Assembly: GCA_020632885.1 (NCBI GenBank)
Contig: JACKEQ010000034.1
Span: forward strand, 1-55,406
Direction of reading: 5' to 3'
Length of the DNA stretch: 55,406 nt
Origin: Alphaproteobacteria bacterium
Lineage (GTDB): Bacteria; Myxococcota_A; UBA796; GCA-2862545
In this document: positions 32,320 through 40,592 of the stretch, in pieces
How positions within the stretch are numbered: position 1 is the stretch's first letter
Layout: each line of letters opens with the position of its first letter
The notes under the pieces: generated by a model
What the model saw: the letters and a program-made list of their open reading frames with translations, nothing else
The model's database searches: none
What the model was told of the DNA's origin: nothing
Program-made: the position numbers and the translations under genes

Positions 32320-34752
32320 TCACATGAGGTGACGGGGATCCACGTCCCAGCTCACGCGGATCCCCTTCTTCGCCCACTTCCCGAGCCCGGGGAGCTCCGC
32401 CTCGATCCAGTCCCGGAAGGCCTTCACGTGCTGGCCGCGGAGCACGATCTGGAACCTCCAGCGCCCCACGAGCCGCGGGAGGGCCGCCGCTGCGGGGCCC
32501 AGCACCGCCGTGCGCGGATACTCGCGGCCCGACTGGCGGAGCGCGCGCGCCATCTCGCCGGCCGCCCGCTCCACGGCCTTTCGATCCACACCGTCCACGC
32601 GCACCAGGCAGAGCCGACTGAACGGCGGATAGGCGAGCGTGCCGCGCAGGCGGGACTCGGTGTGCAGGAAGGCCCGCACGTCGTCGAGGTGCTGCAGCAC
32701 GTAGTGATCGGGCTTCCAGGTCTGCACGAGCACCCGCCCGGCCACGTCTCCGCGGCCCGCGCGCCCGGCCACCTGGACGAGGAGCGCGAAGGTCCGCTCG
32801 GCGGCGCGGAAGTCCGGGATCCGGAACCCGCGGTCCGCGCTCACCACCACGGCCGTGTGCACGTCGGGGAAGTCGTGACCCTTGGCCACGATCTGCGTGC
32901 CCACGAGCAGCTGGGTACGCCCCTCGCGGAAGGCCGTGAGGATCCGCTCGTGCGCCCCGCGGCCGGACGTCGTGTCGGCGTCCATCCGGGCCATCGCGAT
33001 GTCCGGGAAGAGCGCCTTCAGCCCCTCCTCGACCTGCTCCGTGCCCTTGCCGAGCTCCTCCTGGCTCTCGGCATGGCAGACCGGGCACGCCGGCGTGTAG
33101 CGCAGCGAGAGACCGCAGTAGTGGCAGCTCATGCGCTCGATGCGCTTGTGAAGCGTCATCGAGATGCCGCAGTTCGGGCACTCCCAGCACGACCCGCAGC
33201 TCGTGCACTGGACCTGCGTGGCGTACCCGCGGCGGTTGTAGAGCACGATGGCCTTCCCGCCGCGCGCGAAGGTCTGCTGGAGGGCCGTGACGACGGGGTC
33301 CGCGAGCAGTGGGCGCGGGGTCCCCTCGGGCCAGGCGAGCTGCGTCATGTCGATCAGCTCGACGGTCGGCACCGCCCGCTTCGTCGCGCGGCGCGGGAGC
33401 TCGAGGAGCGCGTACCGGCCGGCCGTCGCGTTGTGCCAGCTCTCGAGGGACGGCGTGGCGGTGGCCAGCACCACGGCGGCCCCGTGCCGGCGCCCGAGCA
33501 CCACGGCGAGATCGCGGGCCGAGTAGGGCACGCCCTCGTCCTGCTTGTAGGAGTCGTCGTGCTCCTCGTCGACCACGACGAGCCCGAGGTCGTCGAAGGG
33601 CGCGAACAGCGCCGACCGGGCGCCCACCGCCACCCTCGCCTCCCCGGCGCGGATCCGCCGCCACTCCGCGAGCCGCTGGTGGCCCGTGAGCCCGCTGTGC
33701 AGCACCGCCACGTCGTCACCGAAGCGGGCCTTGAAGCGCCCCACGAGCTGCGGCGTGAGCCCGATCTCGGGCACGAGGACGAGCACCTGCCGCCCCTGGT
33801 CGAGCATGTGGCGCGCCGCCCCGAGGAAGACCTCGGTCTTCCCGGCCCCGGTGACCCCGAACAGCAGATAGGTCCCCGGGCCACCCTCGATGGCGCGCAG
33901 CGCCCGCTCCTGGTCTCCGTTGAGCACGGGGGCCTCGCTCGGCCCGAGCGGACGGGCCTCCGCGAGGGTGTCGCGGCGCTCGCGCTCCCCTTCCTCCAGC
34001 ACCCCGAGCTCCGCGAGCTTCTTCACGGCCGTGCGGGCCCCGCTGCCGAACCGCTCCACGAGGTCGCGCAGCTCGAGCTCGCCCTGGGCCTCGTCGAGCG
34101 CGCCGAGCACGGAGGCCTGCACGGATCCGAGCCGCGGCACGGCGGCGCGGGCCGTGTCGAGGTCCACCACGAGCCGAACGGTGCGCACCATGGCACGCGT
34201 CTCGCCGATCTCGCGGTCCACCCACTGCACGCGCTCCGAACGCACGAGGGCAGCGAGCGCGCGCTCCACGACCGGACCGTCGAGCTCCGCGCCCAGCCGA
34301 CGCACCAGCGCGCGGGACGTGAGCCCCGGGCGGTTCACGATCTCGCGGAGGACCTGGGCCTCCTCGCCCTCGATCGTGTGGGTGGCGAGGGCGCGCACGC
34401 CGTCCTGCGTGGCCTCCGCGGCCTTCACCACCTTCGCGCGGATACGGCTCGGGAGCGCCGTGTGCACGACCATCCCGAGGGGCACCACGTAGTACCGCGC
34501 GATCCAGTCGAAGAACGCGAGCTGCCGGGCATCGAAGGCCACGACGGGATCGAGCAGCCGGGTGATGGGCTTGATGCGTGCGGGATCGAGGTCGGTGGAG
34601 TCGCGGAGCTCCACGACGTACCCGGTCTCTCCGGTGGATCCGAGGGGCACGAGCACCACGTGGCCCACGGCCAGCCGGTCCGCGAGCAGGGCGGGCACGG
34701 CGTACGTGAGAGGCTCGGGGAACGGACGGGCGACGGCGACCTGGGCGTACAC
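32320..34752 (-). CDS. priA: primosomal protein N' (replication restart helicase)
   Basis: 810 residues, slightly above the usual 730. Helicase domain 1 contains Walker A GVTGAGKTE and DEEHD, then domain 2 includes the zinc-binding cysteine cluster (CTSC, CWEC, PNC, CHYC, CPVC) and the late helicase motifs (VGTQIVAKGHDFPDV, QVAGRAGRG). PriA reloads the replisome at stalled forks. GTG start at 34752. Alone in its unit, divergent from the beta-barrel gene with 70 nt between starts. Confidence 0.96.
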   Translation of the reverse strand: MYAQVAVARPFPEPLTYAVPALLADRLAVGHVVLVPLGSTGETGYVVELRDSTDLDPARIKPITRLLDPVVAFDARQLAFFDWIARYYVVPLGMVVHTALPSRIRAKVVKAAEATQDGVRALATHTIEGEEAQVLREIVNRPGLTSRALVRRLGAELDGPVVERALAALVRSERVQWVDREIGETRAMVRTVRLVVDLDTARAAVPRLGSVQASVLGALDEAQGELELRDLVERFGSGARTAVKKLAELGVLEEGERERRDTLAEARPLGPSEAPVLNGDQERALRAIEGGPGTYLLFGVTGAGKTEVFLGAARHMLDQGRQVLVLVPEIGLTPQLVGRFKARFGDDVAVLHSGLTGHQRLAEWRRIRAGEARVAVGARSALFAPFDDLGLVVVDEEHDDSYKQDEGVPYSARDLAVVLGRRHGAAVVLATATPSLESWHNATAGRYALLELPRRATKRAVPTVELIDMTQLAWPEGTPRPLLADPVVTALQQTFARGGKAIVLYNRRGYATQVQCTSCGSCWECPNCGISMTLHKRIERMSCHYCGLSLRYTPACPVCHAESQEELGKGTEQVEEGLKALFPDIAMARMDADTTSGRGAHERILTAFREGRTQLLVGTQIVAKGHDFPDVHTAVVVSADRGFRIPDFRAAERTFALLVQVAGRAGRGDVAGRVLVQTWKPDHYVLQHLDDVRAFLHTESRLRGTLAYPPFSRLCLVRVDGVDRKAVERAAGEMARALRQSGREYPRTAVLGPAAAALPRLVGRWRFQIVLRGQHVKAFRDWIEAELPGLGKWAKKGIRVSWDVDPRHLM

Positions 34753-34810
34753 GCAGGGTCCGTATCCGAACGAGCGACCGACGGGGCGACACGCCGCCCG
34801 CGCTTCCTGT

Positions 34811-34816
34811 TAGAGC
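34811..34816 (+). promoter_or_regulatory. -10-like TAGAGC before a leaderless start
   Basis: The hexamer ends exactly 6 nt before the ATG at 34823, so the transcript would begin at the start codon. No Shine-Dalgarno. The sixth base is C, so the match is imperfect. Confidence 0.3.
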
Positions 34817-34822
34817 GCGTGG

Positions 34823-35704
34823 ATGCTCCTGCTCTCCGTCGCGCTGGCCGCGGACCGCGTGGAAGGGTCCGAGACCCTCGCCACCGGGCACAACGCGATC
34901 GCCAACCCGCTGTCCAACAGCGCCATCTCCGCCAACCCCGCCGCCCTGGCGGTCACCCAGCGCTACCACTTCGGTTTCGCCGCCAGCTATGGCGAGCGCG
35001 GCCTGCACTGGAACATCTCCGCCGCCGACAGCAAGACCACCGACTACATCGGCTTCGGGCTGACCTACAGCGGCGACCGCTACAACCCGCCGCTGCAGAC
35101 GTGGGAGCTGCCCGGGTGGTCCGTGCCCGGCCAGGTGATCACGAACCGGAAGCGCAACCAGGACATCGGGGCGGCCCTGGCCGTGCCGCTGATCGACCGT
35201 CACCTGTCGTTCGGCCTCGGCGGCAGCGTGTCGTTCTACGATCACGAGCGCCAGGGGAAGGGCGTGGCGGGCAACCTCACGGGCGGGCTCGCGGTGAAGC
35301 CCACGGAGACCCTCGTGCTGGCGGCCTCCGCGCGCAACTTCCTGCCCACCGAGGATCCCGACCGACAGCGGCCCCTCGAGATCCTGGGTGGCCTGTACCT
35401 CGGCGACATCCGGGTCGGCGCCCTCACGCTGGAAGGCGGCGCGCGGCCCCTTCGGGACGAGGTCCTGGTGCTCGGCGCGGGCGGCGAGGTCGCCCTGACC
35501 GAGGCGAGCCACCTGCGGGGCGGCTGGCGGCTGGAGGACGGCGGCCACGACATCACGTTCGGCGCCGGGGCGGGCAACGAGGCCGCGAGCCTCGACCTCG
35601 GGCTCGCGATCCCCACGGTGTCGGTGGCCGATCCGGGGGGCTGGACGGTACAATTGTCCATCCGGTTCGAGGGCCCCGACGTGGACGCCATCCGACCGGA
35701 ATGA
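34823..35704 (+). CDS. outer-membrane beta-barrel protein (PorV/FadL-like)
   Basis: 293 residues. The start is bounded by an in-frame TAG at 34811, with no other start codon, so the signal is MLLLSVALA, nine residues without a basic residue. The mature N-terminus (NAIANPLSNSAISANPAALAV) is typical of PorV/FadL-type barrels, in which the first strands plug or line the pore. Alternating hydrophobic/charged strands follow. No ligand motif. It is probably cotranscribed with the following Asp-repeat lipoprotein (gap 8 nt). Confidence 0.75.
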   Translation: MLLLSVALAADRVEGSETLATGHNAIANPLSNSAISANPAALAVTQRYHFGFAASYGERGLHWNISAADSKTTDYIGFGLTYSGDRYNPPLQTWELPGWSVPGQVITNRKRNQDIGAALAVPLIDRHLSFGLGGSVSFYDHERQGKGVAGNLTGGLAVKPTETLVLAASARNFLPTEDPDRQRPLEILGGLYLGDIRVGALTLEGGARPLRDEVLVLGAGGEVALTEASHLRGGWRLEDGGHDITFGAGAGNEAASLDLGLAIPTVSVADPGGWTVQLSIRFEGPDVDAIRPE

Positions 35705-35712
35705 GGAACCCG

Positions 35713-36957
35713 ATGCGCCTCCTGGCACTCCTGACCGTCGGCACCGCCGGCCTGCTCACCCTCGGCGCGTGCGGCCGGATCGACCCCCTCCAGCCGCCCG
35801 GGGGCACGGAGACGGACGCGGACGCCGACACCGACGCGGACGCCGACAGCGATGCCGATGCCGATGCGGACGCGGATTCGGACGCAGACGCGGATTCGGA
35901 CGCGGATGCCGACTCCGACGCGGATGCCGACTCCGACGCGGATGCCGACTCCGACGCGGATGCCGACTCCGACGCGGATGCCGACTCCGACGCGGATGCC
36001 GACTCCGACGCGGATGCCGACTCCGACGCGGACGCAGACTCCGATGCGGACGCAGACTCCGATGCGGACGCAGACTCCGATGCGGACTCGGACGCGGACG
36101 CAGACTCCGATGCGGACTCGGACGCGGACGCGGACGCAGACTCCGATGCGGACGCAGACTCCGATGCGGACGCAGACTCCGACGCGGACAGCGACTCCGA
36201 CGCAGACAGCGACTCCGACGCAGACACGGACGCGTGCAGCGACAGCTTCGAGCCCGACAACAGCATCTTCACGGCGAACTTCTTCACCCCGCCGCTCCAG
36301 TCCGCGATGTGCGAGTCGGGCACCGACGACCACTGGCGCTTCATCGTCCCCCGGGCCCGGAAGACCACCATCCAGGCGAGCAACTACCCCGCCATCGACC
36401 TCGATCTCTTCCTGCTGGACGTGAACGGCGTGCAGATCTCGGAGTCCACGACCTACCAGGCCACCGAGACCGTGGTGGCCGCGAACCCGGGCGAGGACGA
36501 GATGGACGTGTTCGCGCGGGTGCACAACGCGAGCTGGTTCGCGGACTGCGGGGCGTACGACATCGGCGCGGTCACGAGCTGCTGGGAGGAGTCGTACGAG
36601 CCGAACGACAGCCAGGCCGCTGCCACCGAGCTCGACGAGGACACGTACCGGATGGGCGTGAACCAGACGAGCCGGACGGACTGGTTCCTCTACGACGCCA
36701 ACCCGTTCGCCGGCGACACCCTCGACATCACCCTGGTGTTCGACCACAGCAAGGGCGACATCGATCTCCACGTGTACAACGTGGACGACAACGACACCCT
36801 GATCGGGGTCTCCGATGGCACGACGGGTGTGGAGTCGTACCGGTTCTCGAACCCGAACCTGTACTTCAACACCATGCTCGCCATCCGGGTCGACCTCTAC
36901 ACGGTGGTCGATCAGTGCACGGTGTACGACCTGATCTTCGACGAGTACGACCTGTAG
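35713..36957 (+). CDS. Asp-x-Asp tract lipoprotein with two PPC-type domains
   Basis: 414 residues. ATG 35713 has AGGA 5-6 nt upstream; an in-frame ATG at 35701 overlaps the preceding stop. The signal MRLLALLTVGTAGLLTLGA ends before Cys20. Residues about 35-174 form a strictly alternating Asp-Ala/Thr/Ser tract of 140 codons. Two C-terminal domains (CSDSFEPDNSI ... and CWEESYEPNDSQ ...) match bacterial pre-peptidase C-terminal (PPC) beta-sandwiches, found in secreted proteases and adhesins. The tract would be a strongly acidic, calcium-friendly tether from the lipid anchor. Converges on the winged-helix gene with a 1-nt gap. Confidence 0.85.
   Translation: MRLLALLTVGTAGLLTLGACGRIDPLQPPGGTETDADADTDADADSDADADADADSDADADSDADADSDADADSDADADSDADADSDADADSDADADSDADADSDADADSDADADSDADADSDADSDADADSDADSDADADADSDADADSDADADSDADSDSDADSDSDADTDACSDSFEPDNSIFTANFFTPPLQSAMCESGTDDHWRFIVPRARKTTIQASNYPAIDLDLFLLDVNGVQISESTTYQATETVVAANPGEDEMDVFARVHNASWFADCGAYDIGAVTSCWEESYEPNDSQAAATELDEDTYRMGVNQTSRTDWFLYDANPFAGDTLDITLVFDHSKGDIDLHVYNVDDNDTLIGVSDGTTGVESYRFSNPNLYFNTMLAIRVDLYTVVDQCTVYDLIFDEYDL
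35815..36234 (+). repeat. Asp-x-Asp coding tract, 140 codons
   Basis: Every second codon is Asp (GAC/GAT) and the other is Ala, Ser or Thr. The DNA has 6-nt periodicity, with 18-nt units in the middle. Confidence 0.9.
35899..36024 (+). repeat. seven perfect 18-bp tandem copies
   Basis: The unit GACGCGGATGCCGACTCC is repeated seven times without mismatch; the next copy at 36025 diverges. It encodes Asp-Ala-Asp-Ala-Asp-Ser. Perfect identity suggests recent slippage or unequal exchange. Confidence 0.9.
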
Positions 36958-36958
36958 G

Positions 36959-37231
36959 TCAGAGGATGCGCAGCCGGTAGCCCTGGCCGCGGACCGTCAG
37001 GATGCGGTCGCTCTCGAGCCCCGCGTCCTCCAGGCACCTCCGGAGGGCACGGATCCGCCCGTCCAGCGCGCGTCCACCGCCGCGCGGCAACACCGAGCCG
37101 TCCGCGAGGGCCAACAGGACCTCGAGGAGCCCCGGGGCGAGCTCGATCGGGCGGTCGGCCACGCAGACCGTGCGTCGCTGCGGGTCGATCCGCAGGCTCC
37201 GGTCACGCGACGTCCAGGACGGGCTCCTCAT
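36959..37231 (-). CDS. standalone OmpR-type winged-helix protein
   Basis: 90 residues. The sequence matches the C-terminal DNA-binding domain of response regulators: RTVCVADRPIELAPGLLEVLLAL, a recognition helix region (DGRIRALRRCLEDAG) and the ILTVRGQGYRL hairpin. No receiver domain is present, upstream or in frame. It starts 29 nt inside the 3' end of the sigma factor gene, so the two are coupled. Possible partner of the sigma factor or a remnant of a full regulator. Confidence 0.75.
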   Translation of the reverse strand: MRSPSWTSRDRSLRIDPQRRTVCVADRPIELAPGLLEVLLALADGSVLPRGGGRALDGRIRALRRCLEDAGLESDRILTVRGQGYRLRIL

Positions 37232-37769
37232 GCACAGAGCCTACACCATCCACCTCGACCCTACGGCGGAGGGTCGCCAGGGCCGACGCCAGCCGGTTCC
37301 CCACGGTACGCCGGGAGACTCCGAGGGAATCGGCCACGTCGGCGTGGGACTGCCCCTCGAGCACGACCTGCACGACGATCTCGCGCTGCTCCGGCGCGAG
37401 GCTCCCGAGCATCTCCGCACCCCACACCTGCTCGTCGATCCGACCGGGCGACACGGGGTCGAGCCACTCGAGGAGATCGAGGACGCGGTCGTCGAGATCG
37501 CGGCGCCGGGCCCGATCGCGACGGCGGTTCAGGCAGTGTCGCGTGGCGAGGGCGAGCAGCCAGCCCTCCACGCAGGACGCCGGCCCGGCCGAGGTCGCCT
37601 TCACCAGCGCGCGGACCGCCACTTCCTGGAGGACCTCCTCGACATCCTGCCGGTCCCGATAGAACCGGCCGATGCGTCGCTTCAGCTTGCGGCGCACCTC
37701 GGGCCTGGCGAAGGCCTGGCGGACGGGGTCGTGGATTCGGGACAGCGTGCTCGGCGGGATGGCGACCAT
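37203..37769 (-). CDS. ECF-type sigma factor
   Basis: 188 residues from ATG 37769; the frame is open to a GTG at 37853, which would add 28 residues, but the repeat boxes in that stretch look like promoter DNA. Region 2 runs from VRRKLKRRIGRFYRDRQDVEEVLQ and includes the WLLALATRHCLNRRRD helix; region 4 is LAPEQREIVVQ ... ADVADSLGVSRRTVGNRL, with a helix-turn-helix. No anti-sigma gene is adjacent. The upstream CRTAC1 lipoprotein ends 94 nt away on the same strand. It directs RNA polymerase to specific promoters. Confidence 0.88.
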   Translation of the reverse strand: MVAIPPSTLSRIHDPVRQAFARPEVRRKLKRRIGRFYRDRQDVEEVLQEVAVRALVKATSAGPASCVEGWLLALATRHCLNRRRDRARRRDLDDRVLDLLEWLDPVSPGRIDEQVWGAEMLGSLAPEQREIVVQVVLEGQSHADVADSLGVSRRTVGNRLASALATLRRRVEVDGVGSVHEEPVLDVA

Positions 37770-37814
37770 GGGGAGGAGCTTCGCCCACCCAGCCCGCCAG
37801 GTCTGTCGCGAACG

Positions 37815-37851
37815 CGTGTCCACACGTAGGTACGCGGACACAATTGGACAC
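37815..37851 (-). promoter_or_regulatory. three GTGTCC/GGACAC boxes upstream of the sigma factor gene
   Basis: GGACAC occurs at 37836-37841 and 37846-37851, exactly one helical turn apart, and its complement GTGTCC at 37816-37821 lies in the imperfect palindrome CGTGTCCACACG (37815-37826). All are within 50 nt upstream of the ATG at 37769. Possible operator or auto-regulated promoter. Confidence 0.4.
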
Positions 37852-37862
37852 ACACGAGGTCC

Positions 37863-39713
37863 TCAGAGACGCTCGACCACGTTCCAGCGGTCGCGGGTCG
37901 GGAGCACGATCTCCTCGACCCCGTCGGGCCAGCGGACCCGGACCTCCACGAGGTCGCCGGTGCCGAGCCCGAAGTGCAGCCCGAGGTCGCTCCCGCCGCC
38001 GAGGGACGTGCCGCTCTGGACCTCGCGCACCTGCACGATCCCGTTCGTGTCGGTGATCGTCACCCGGGCGCCCAGCGCGTCGGCCCCCCCGCGACCGGTG
38101 TTGCCCGTGAGGCGGACGCCGATCCAGTGGTTCGTGGTGACACCCACGTTGCGCATCAGCCGGTAGCTCTGGCCGCGGTCGCCGAGCAGCACGTCCACGC
38201 GGCCGTCGCGGTCGTAGTCGCCCACGGAGAGCCCGAACGTCACGAGCCCGTCCTGCGCGCCGCTCCCGAGGGTGATGTCGGTGAACTGGCCGTTGCCGTC
38301 GTTCTGGTAGAGGACGTCGCCGTACGTGTTCGCCGTGTAGACGTCGAGGTCCGCGTCGTTGTCGATGTCGAGGAACGCCACGCCCCACTGCGTGCCCCAG
38401 GTGGTCAGCCCCGCGGTGTTGAAGCGCCTCGCGAAGCTCGCACCCAGGTTCTCCATGACGGAGGGCACGCTGGTGTCCGTGATGATGACGTCCAGATCGC
38501 CGTCCCGGTCGAAGTCCTCGGCGGAGAAGCCCATGGAGTCGATCCGGGCATCCAGACCCACCGACTGACCGAGCTCCGAGAGACACACGAAGCCGCATCC
38601 CGCCCCGTCGTTCCGGAACCAGAGGTTGCGGTTCATCGGCAGGCCAGGGCCGGGCAGGCCGAAGCTCCCCTTGTCGTTCAGCACGTGGATGTCGGCGTCA
38701 CCGTCTCCGTCGAGGTCCGCGAGGCTCGCGATGAACCCGAGCCCGGAGCGCTCGAGCGGGGAGCCGACCTTGGTGGTCTGCTCGTTCCACTGGCTGCCCG
38801 TGTACTGGAACACCCTGTCGCCCGAGGTGACGTCGATGGGCGCACCGGGCGTGAAGCACTCGTCGCACCGGTAGTTCGCGATGTAGAGGTCCGGGTGCCC
38901 GTCCCCGTCGAGGTCGCCGAACGACACCCCCTGGGCCATGCCGGGGTTCTGGGGGCCCGCGACGTCCACGAATGCGGCGCCGTCGTTGCGGAGCAGCCAG
39001 CTCTGGCCCTTGCCACCCAGGTAGAGGTCGGGGTCGCCGTCGGCATCGTAGTCCACGAAGGCGAGCGGACCCGCGATCTTGCCGCTGAGGGCGGGGTCGT
39101 TGCGGGGTGTGAACACCCCCGTGGGCCCGCCCAGGAACAGCCGGTTCCCGCCGTCCATGCTGGTCACGACCATGTCGAGCCAGCCGTCGCCGTCCACGTC
39201 CGCGAAGCCCTGGCCCGTGACGTACCAGATGGACCCACCGGGCGGCGGGAGCACGTGCCAGGCGTAGGTCCCCGAGCACACGGTCACGTTGTCGAACCAC
39301 GTTCCGGTCGGGGTCAGCCCACACGCTGGCGGGCCCGGGAGCGGGAGCACCGTGACGTTCTGCGGTGCGGCAGTGTCGGTGTCGGCGTCCGTGTCGCTGT
39401 CCGCGTCCGTGTCGGTGTCCGCGTCACTGTCCGCGTCCGTGTCGGCGTCGGCGTCCGCGTCGGCGTCCGCATCCGTGTCGGAATCGGTGTCCGCATCGGA
39501 ATCCGCGTCCGCATCGGTATCCGCATCGGAATCCGCGTCCGCATCGGTATCCGCGTCCGCATCGGAATCCGCGTCCGCATCGGAATCCGCGTCCGCATCG
39601 GTATCCGCGTCCGCATCGCTGTCCGTGTCCGCGTCGGCGTCACCCTCGAGGGGTGCGGTGGCCTCGGGTGCCGGGCAACCCACGAGCAGGACAGCGAGGG
39701 CGAGCGTGCGCAT
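37863..39713 (-). CDS. CRTAC1-type FG-GAP/VCBS repeat lipoprotein with Asp-x-Asp tract
   Basis: 616 residues. The start is bounded by an in-frame TGA nine bases upstream. MRTLALAVLLVG precedes Cys13. Residues about 25-113 form an Asp-x-Asp tract. The rest is a seven-bladed FG-GAP/VCBS propeller with calcium-binding loops (DVDGDGWLD, DYDADGDPD, DLDGDGHPD) and a C-terminal UnbV/ASPIC-type domain (GARVTITDTNG ... VRWPDGVEE). Such proteins are exported and bind calcium; the natural ligand is unknown. Anchored in the outer membrane. Confidence 0.9.
   Translation of the reverse strand: MRTLALAVLLVGCPAPEATAPLEGDADADTDSDADADTDADADSDADADSDADADTDADADSDADTDADADSDADTDSDTDADADADADADTDADSDADTDTDADSDTDADTDTAAPQNVTVLPLPGPPACGLTPTGTWFDNVTVCSGTYAWHVLPPPGGSIWYVTGQGFADVDGDGWLDMVVTSMDGGNRLFLGGPTGVFTPRNDPALSGKIAGPLAFVDYDADGDPDLYLGGKGQSWLLRNDGAAFVDVAGPQNPGMAQGVSFGDLDGDGHPDLYIANYRCDECFTPGAPIDVTSGDRVFQYTGSQWNEQTTKVGSPLERSGLGFIASLADLDGDGDADIHVLNDKGSFGLPGPGLPMNRNLWFRNDGAGCGFVCLSELGQSVGLDARIDSMGFSAEDFDRDGDLDVIITDTSVPSVMENLGASFARRFNTAGLTTWGTQWGVAFLDIDNDADLDVYTANTYGDVLYQNDGNGQFTDITLGSGAQDGLVTFGLSVGDYDRDGRVDVLLGDRGQSYRLMRNVGVTTNHWIGVRLTGNTGRGGADALGARVTITDTNGIVQVREVQSGTSLGGGSDLGLHFGLGTGDLVEVRVRWPDGVEEIVLPTRDRWNVVERL
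39375..39641 (-). repeat. Asp-x-Asp coding tract, 89 codons
   Basis: Minus-strand alternating Asp codons in the CRTAC1-type lipoprotein. Units are imperfect, unlike the 35899 array. Confidence 0.85.
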
Positions 39714-39749
39714 ACAGGGTCATAGTCCGCGTCGGCCCGACTGTCGCGG

Positions 39750-40481
39750 TCAGCCGTAGCGGTGGCCCAGGTGCATCTTGATCTGGTGGCGCCACCAGTA
39801 CCAGTGGTGCCCCGCGTCGCGGCCCCAGATGTCGCTCCGATGCGGGATGCCCTTCTGCCCGAGCACCCAGGCGAGGTCGTGGGTCTCCTGGATGCACCGA
39901 CCCTCGTGGGCACCGGTACCGACCACGAGGGTCAGCGACGTGCGGCGCGCGCGCTCCAGGTGCTCGCCCGACAGGTTCGGCACGTAGTGAAGCGGATCGG
40001 CGAAGTACACGCGGTCGTCGTAGAAGCCCTCCATGAAGGCGTCCGTGCGGTAGCGACCGGAGATGCACAGCGCCCACTCGACCAGGTCGGGGTGCTTGAG
40101 CGCGAAGTTCGCCGCGTAGAACGCACCGAAGCTGCAGCCGGTGGTGGCCACACGGGTGCCCGGGGCCTCCTTCGCCAGCTCGGCGGGGATCAGCTCCTCG
40201 GCGATGAACCGCTCGTAGGCCCGGTGCCGATCGAGACGCCAGTCCGGGTGCCCCTCGCCCGTCCACGCCTCGGAGACGTTGGACTCCGGGCAGATCAGGC
40301 GGATGCGACCGGCCTCCAGCAACGGCGTCAGGGTGCCCACCGCGTCGCTCGCCTGCCACTCGTGGGCCATGCCCGCAGCGCTGGGGAAGACGACGACGGG
40401 CTGACCCCGCGTGCCGAAAGACCACATGTGGACGCGGCGACCGAGGTGTTGGCTCGGGACCCGCGTGTAGGTGCCCTTCAT
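39750..40481 (-). CDS. esterase-family alpha/beta hydrolase
   Basis: 243 residues, no signal peptide. Nucleophile elbow GCSFGAF with Ser117, and a His in the GRDAGHHWYWW segment near 226. The layout matches putative-esterase (esterase D-like) proteins. Substrate unknown. A TACGGT hexamer ends 6 nt before the ATG, and no Shine-Dalgarno is present, so the transcript is probably leaderless. Confidence 0.82.
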   Translation of the reverse strand: MKGTYTRVPSQHLGRRVHMWSFGTRGQPVVVFPSAAGMAHEWQASDAVGTLTPLLEAGRIRLICPESNVSEAWTGEGHPDWRLDRHRAYERFIAEELIPAELAKEAPGTRVATTGCSFGAFYAANFALKHPDLVEWALCISGRYRTDAFMEGFYDDRVYFADPLHYVPNLSGEHLERARRTSLTLVVGTGAHEGRCIQETHDLAWVLGQKGIPHRSDIWGRDAGHHWYWWRHQIKMHLGHRYG

Positions 40482-40487
40482 GACGTC

Positions 40488-40493
40488 ACCGTA
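40488..40493 (-). promoter_or_regulatory. -10-like TACGGT before a leaderless start
   Basis: On the minus strand TACGGT is followed by 6 nt and then the ATG at 40481, which is the expected spacing for transcription starting at the start codon. Confidence 0.4.
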
Positions 40494-40592
40494 GCATGCC
40501 GATCGGCCGAACGAGCCGGCCCGCCCGGCCTCTGCAACCCCGATGCCACGAACGGGCCGCAGAGCGTCACTCAGCGGATCGCCCCGCGTCGC

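Noticed and set aside
35815..36234. Tandem repeats considered as a CRISPR array
   Set aside because: Units are coding, in frame, and contiguous, without unique spacers; they encode an Asp-x-Asp tract.
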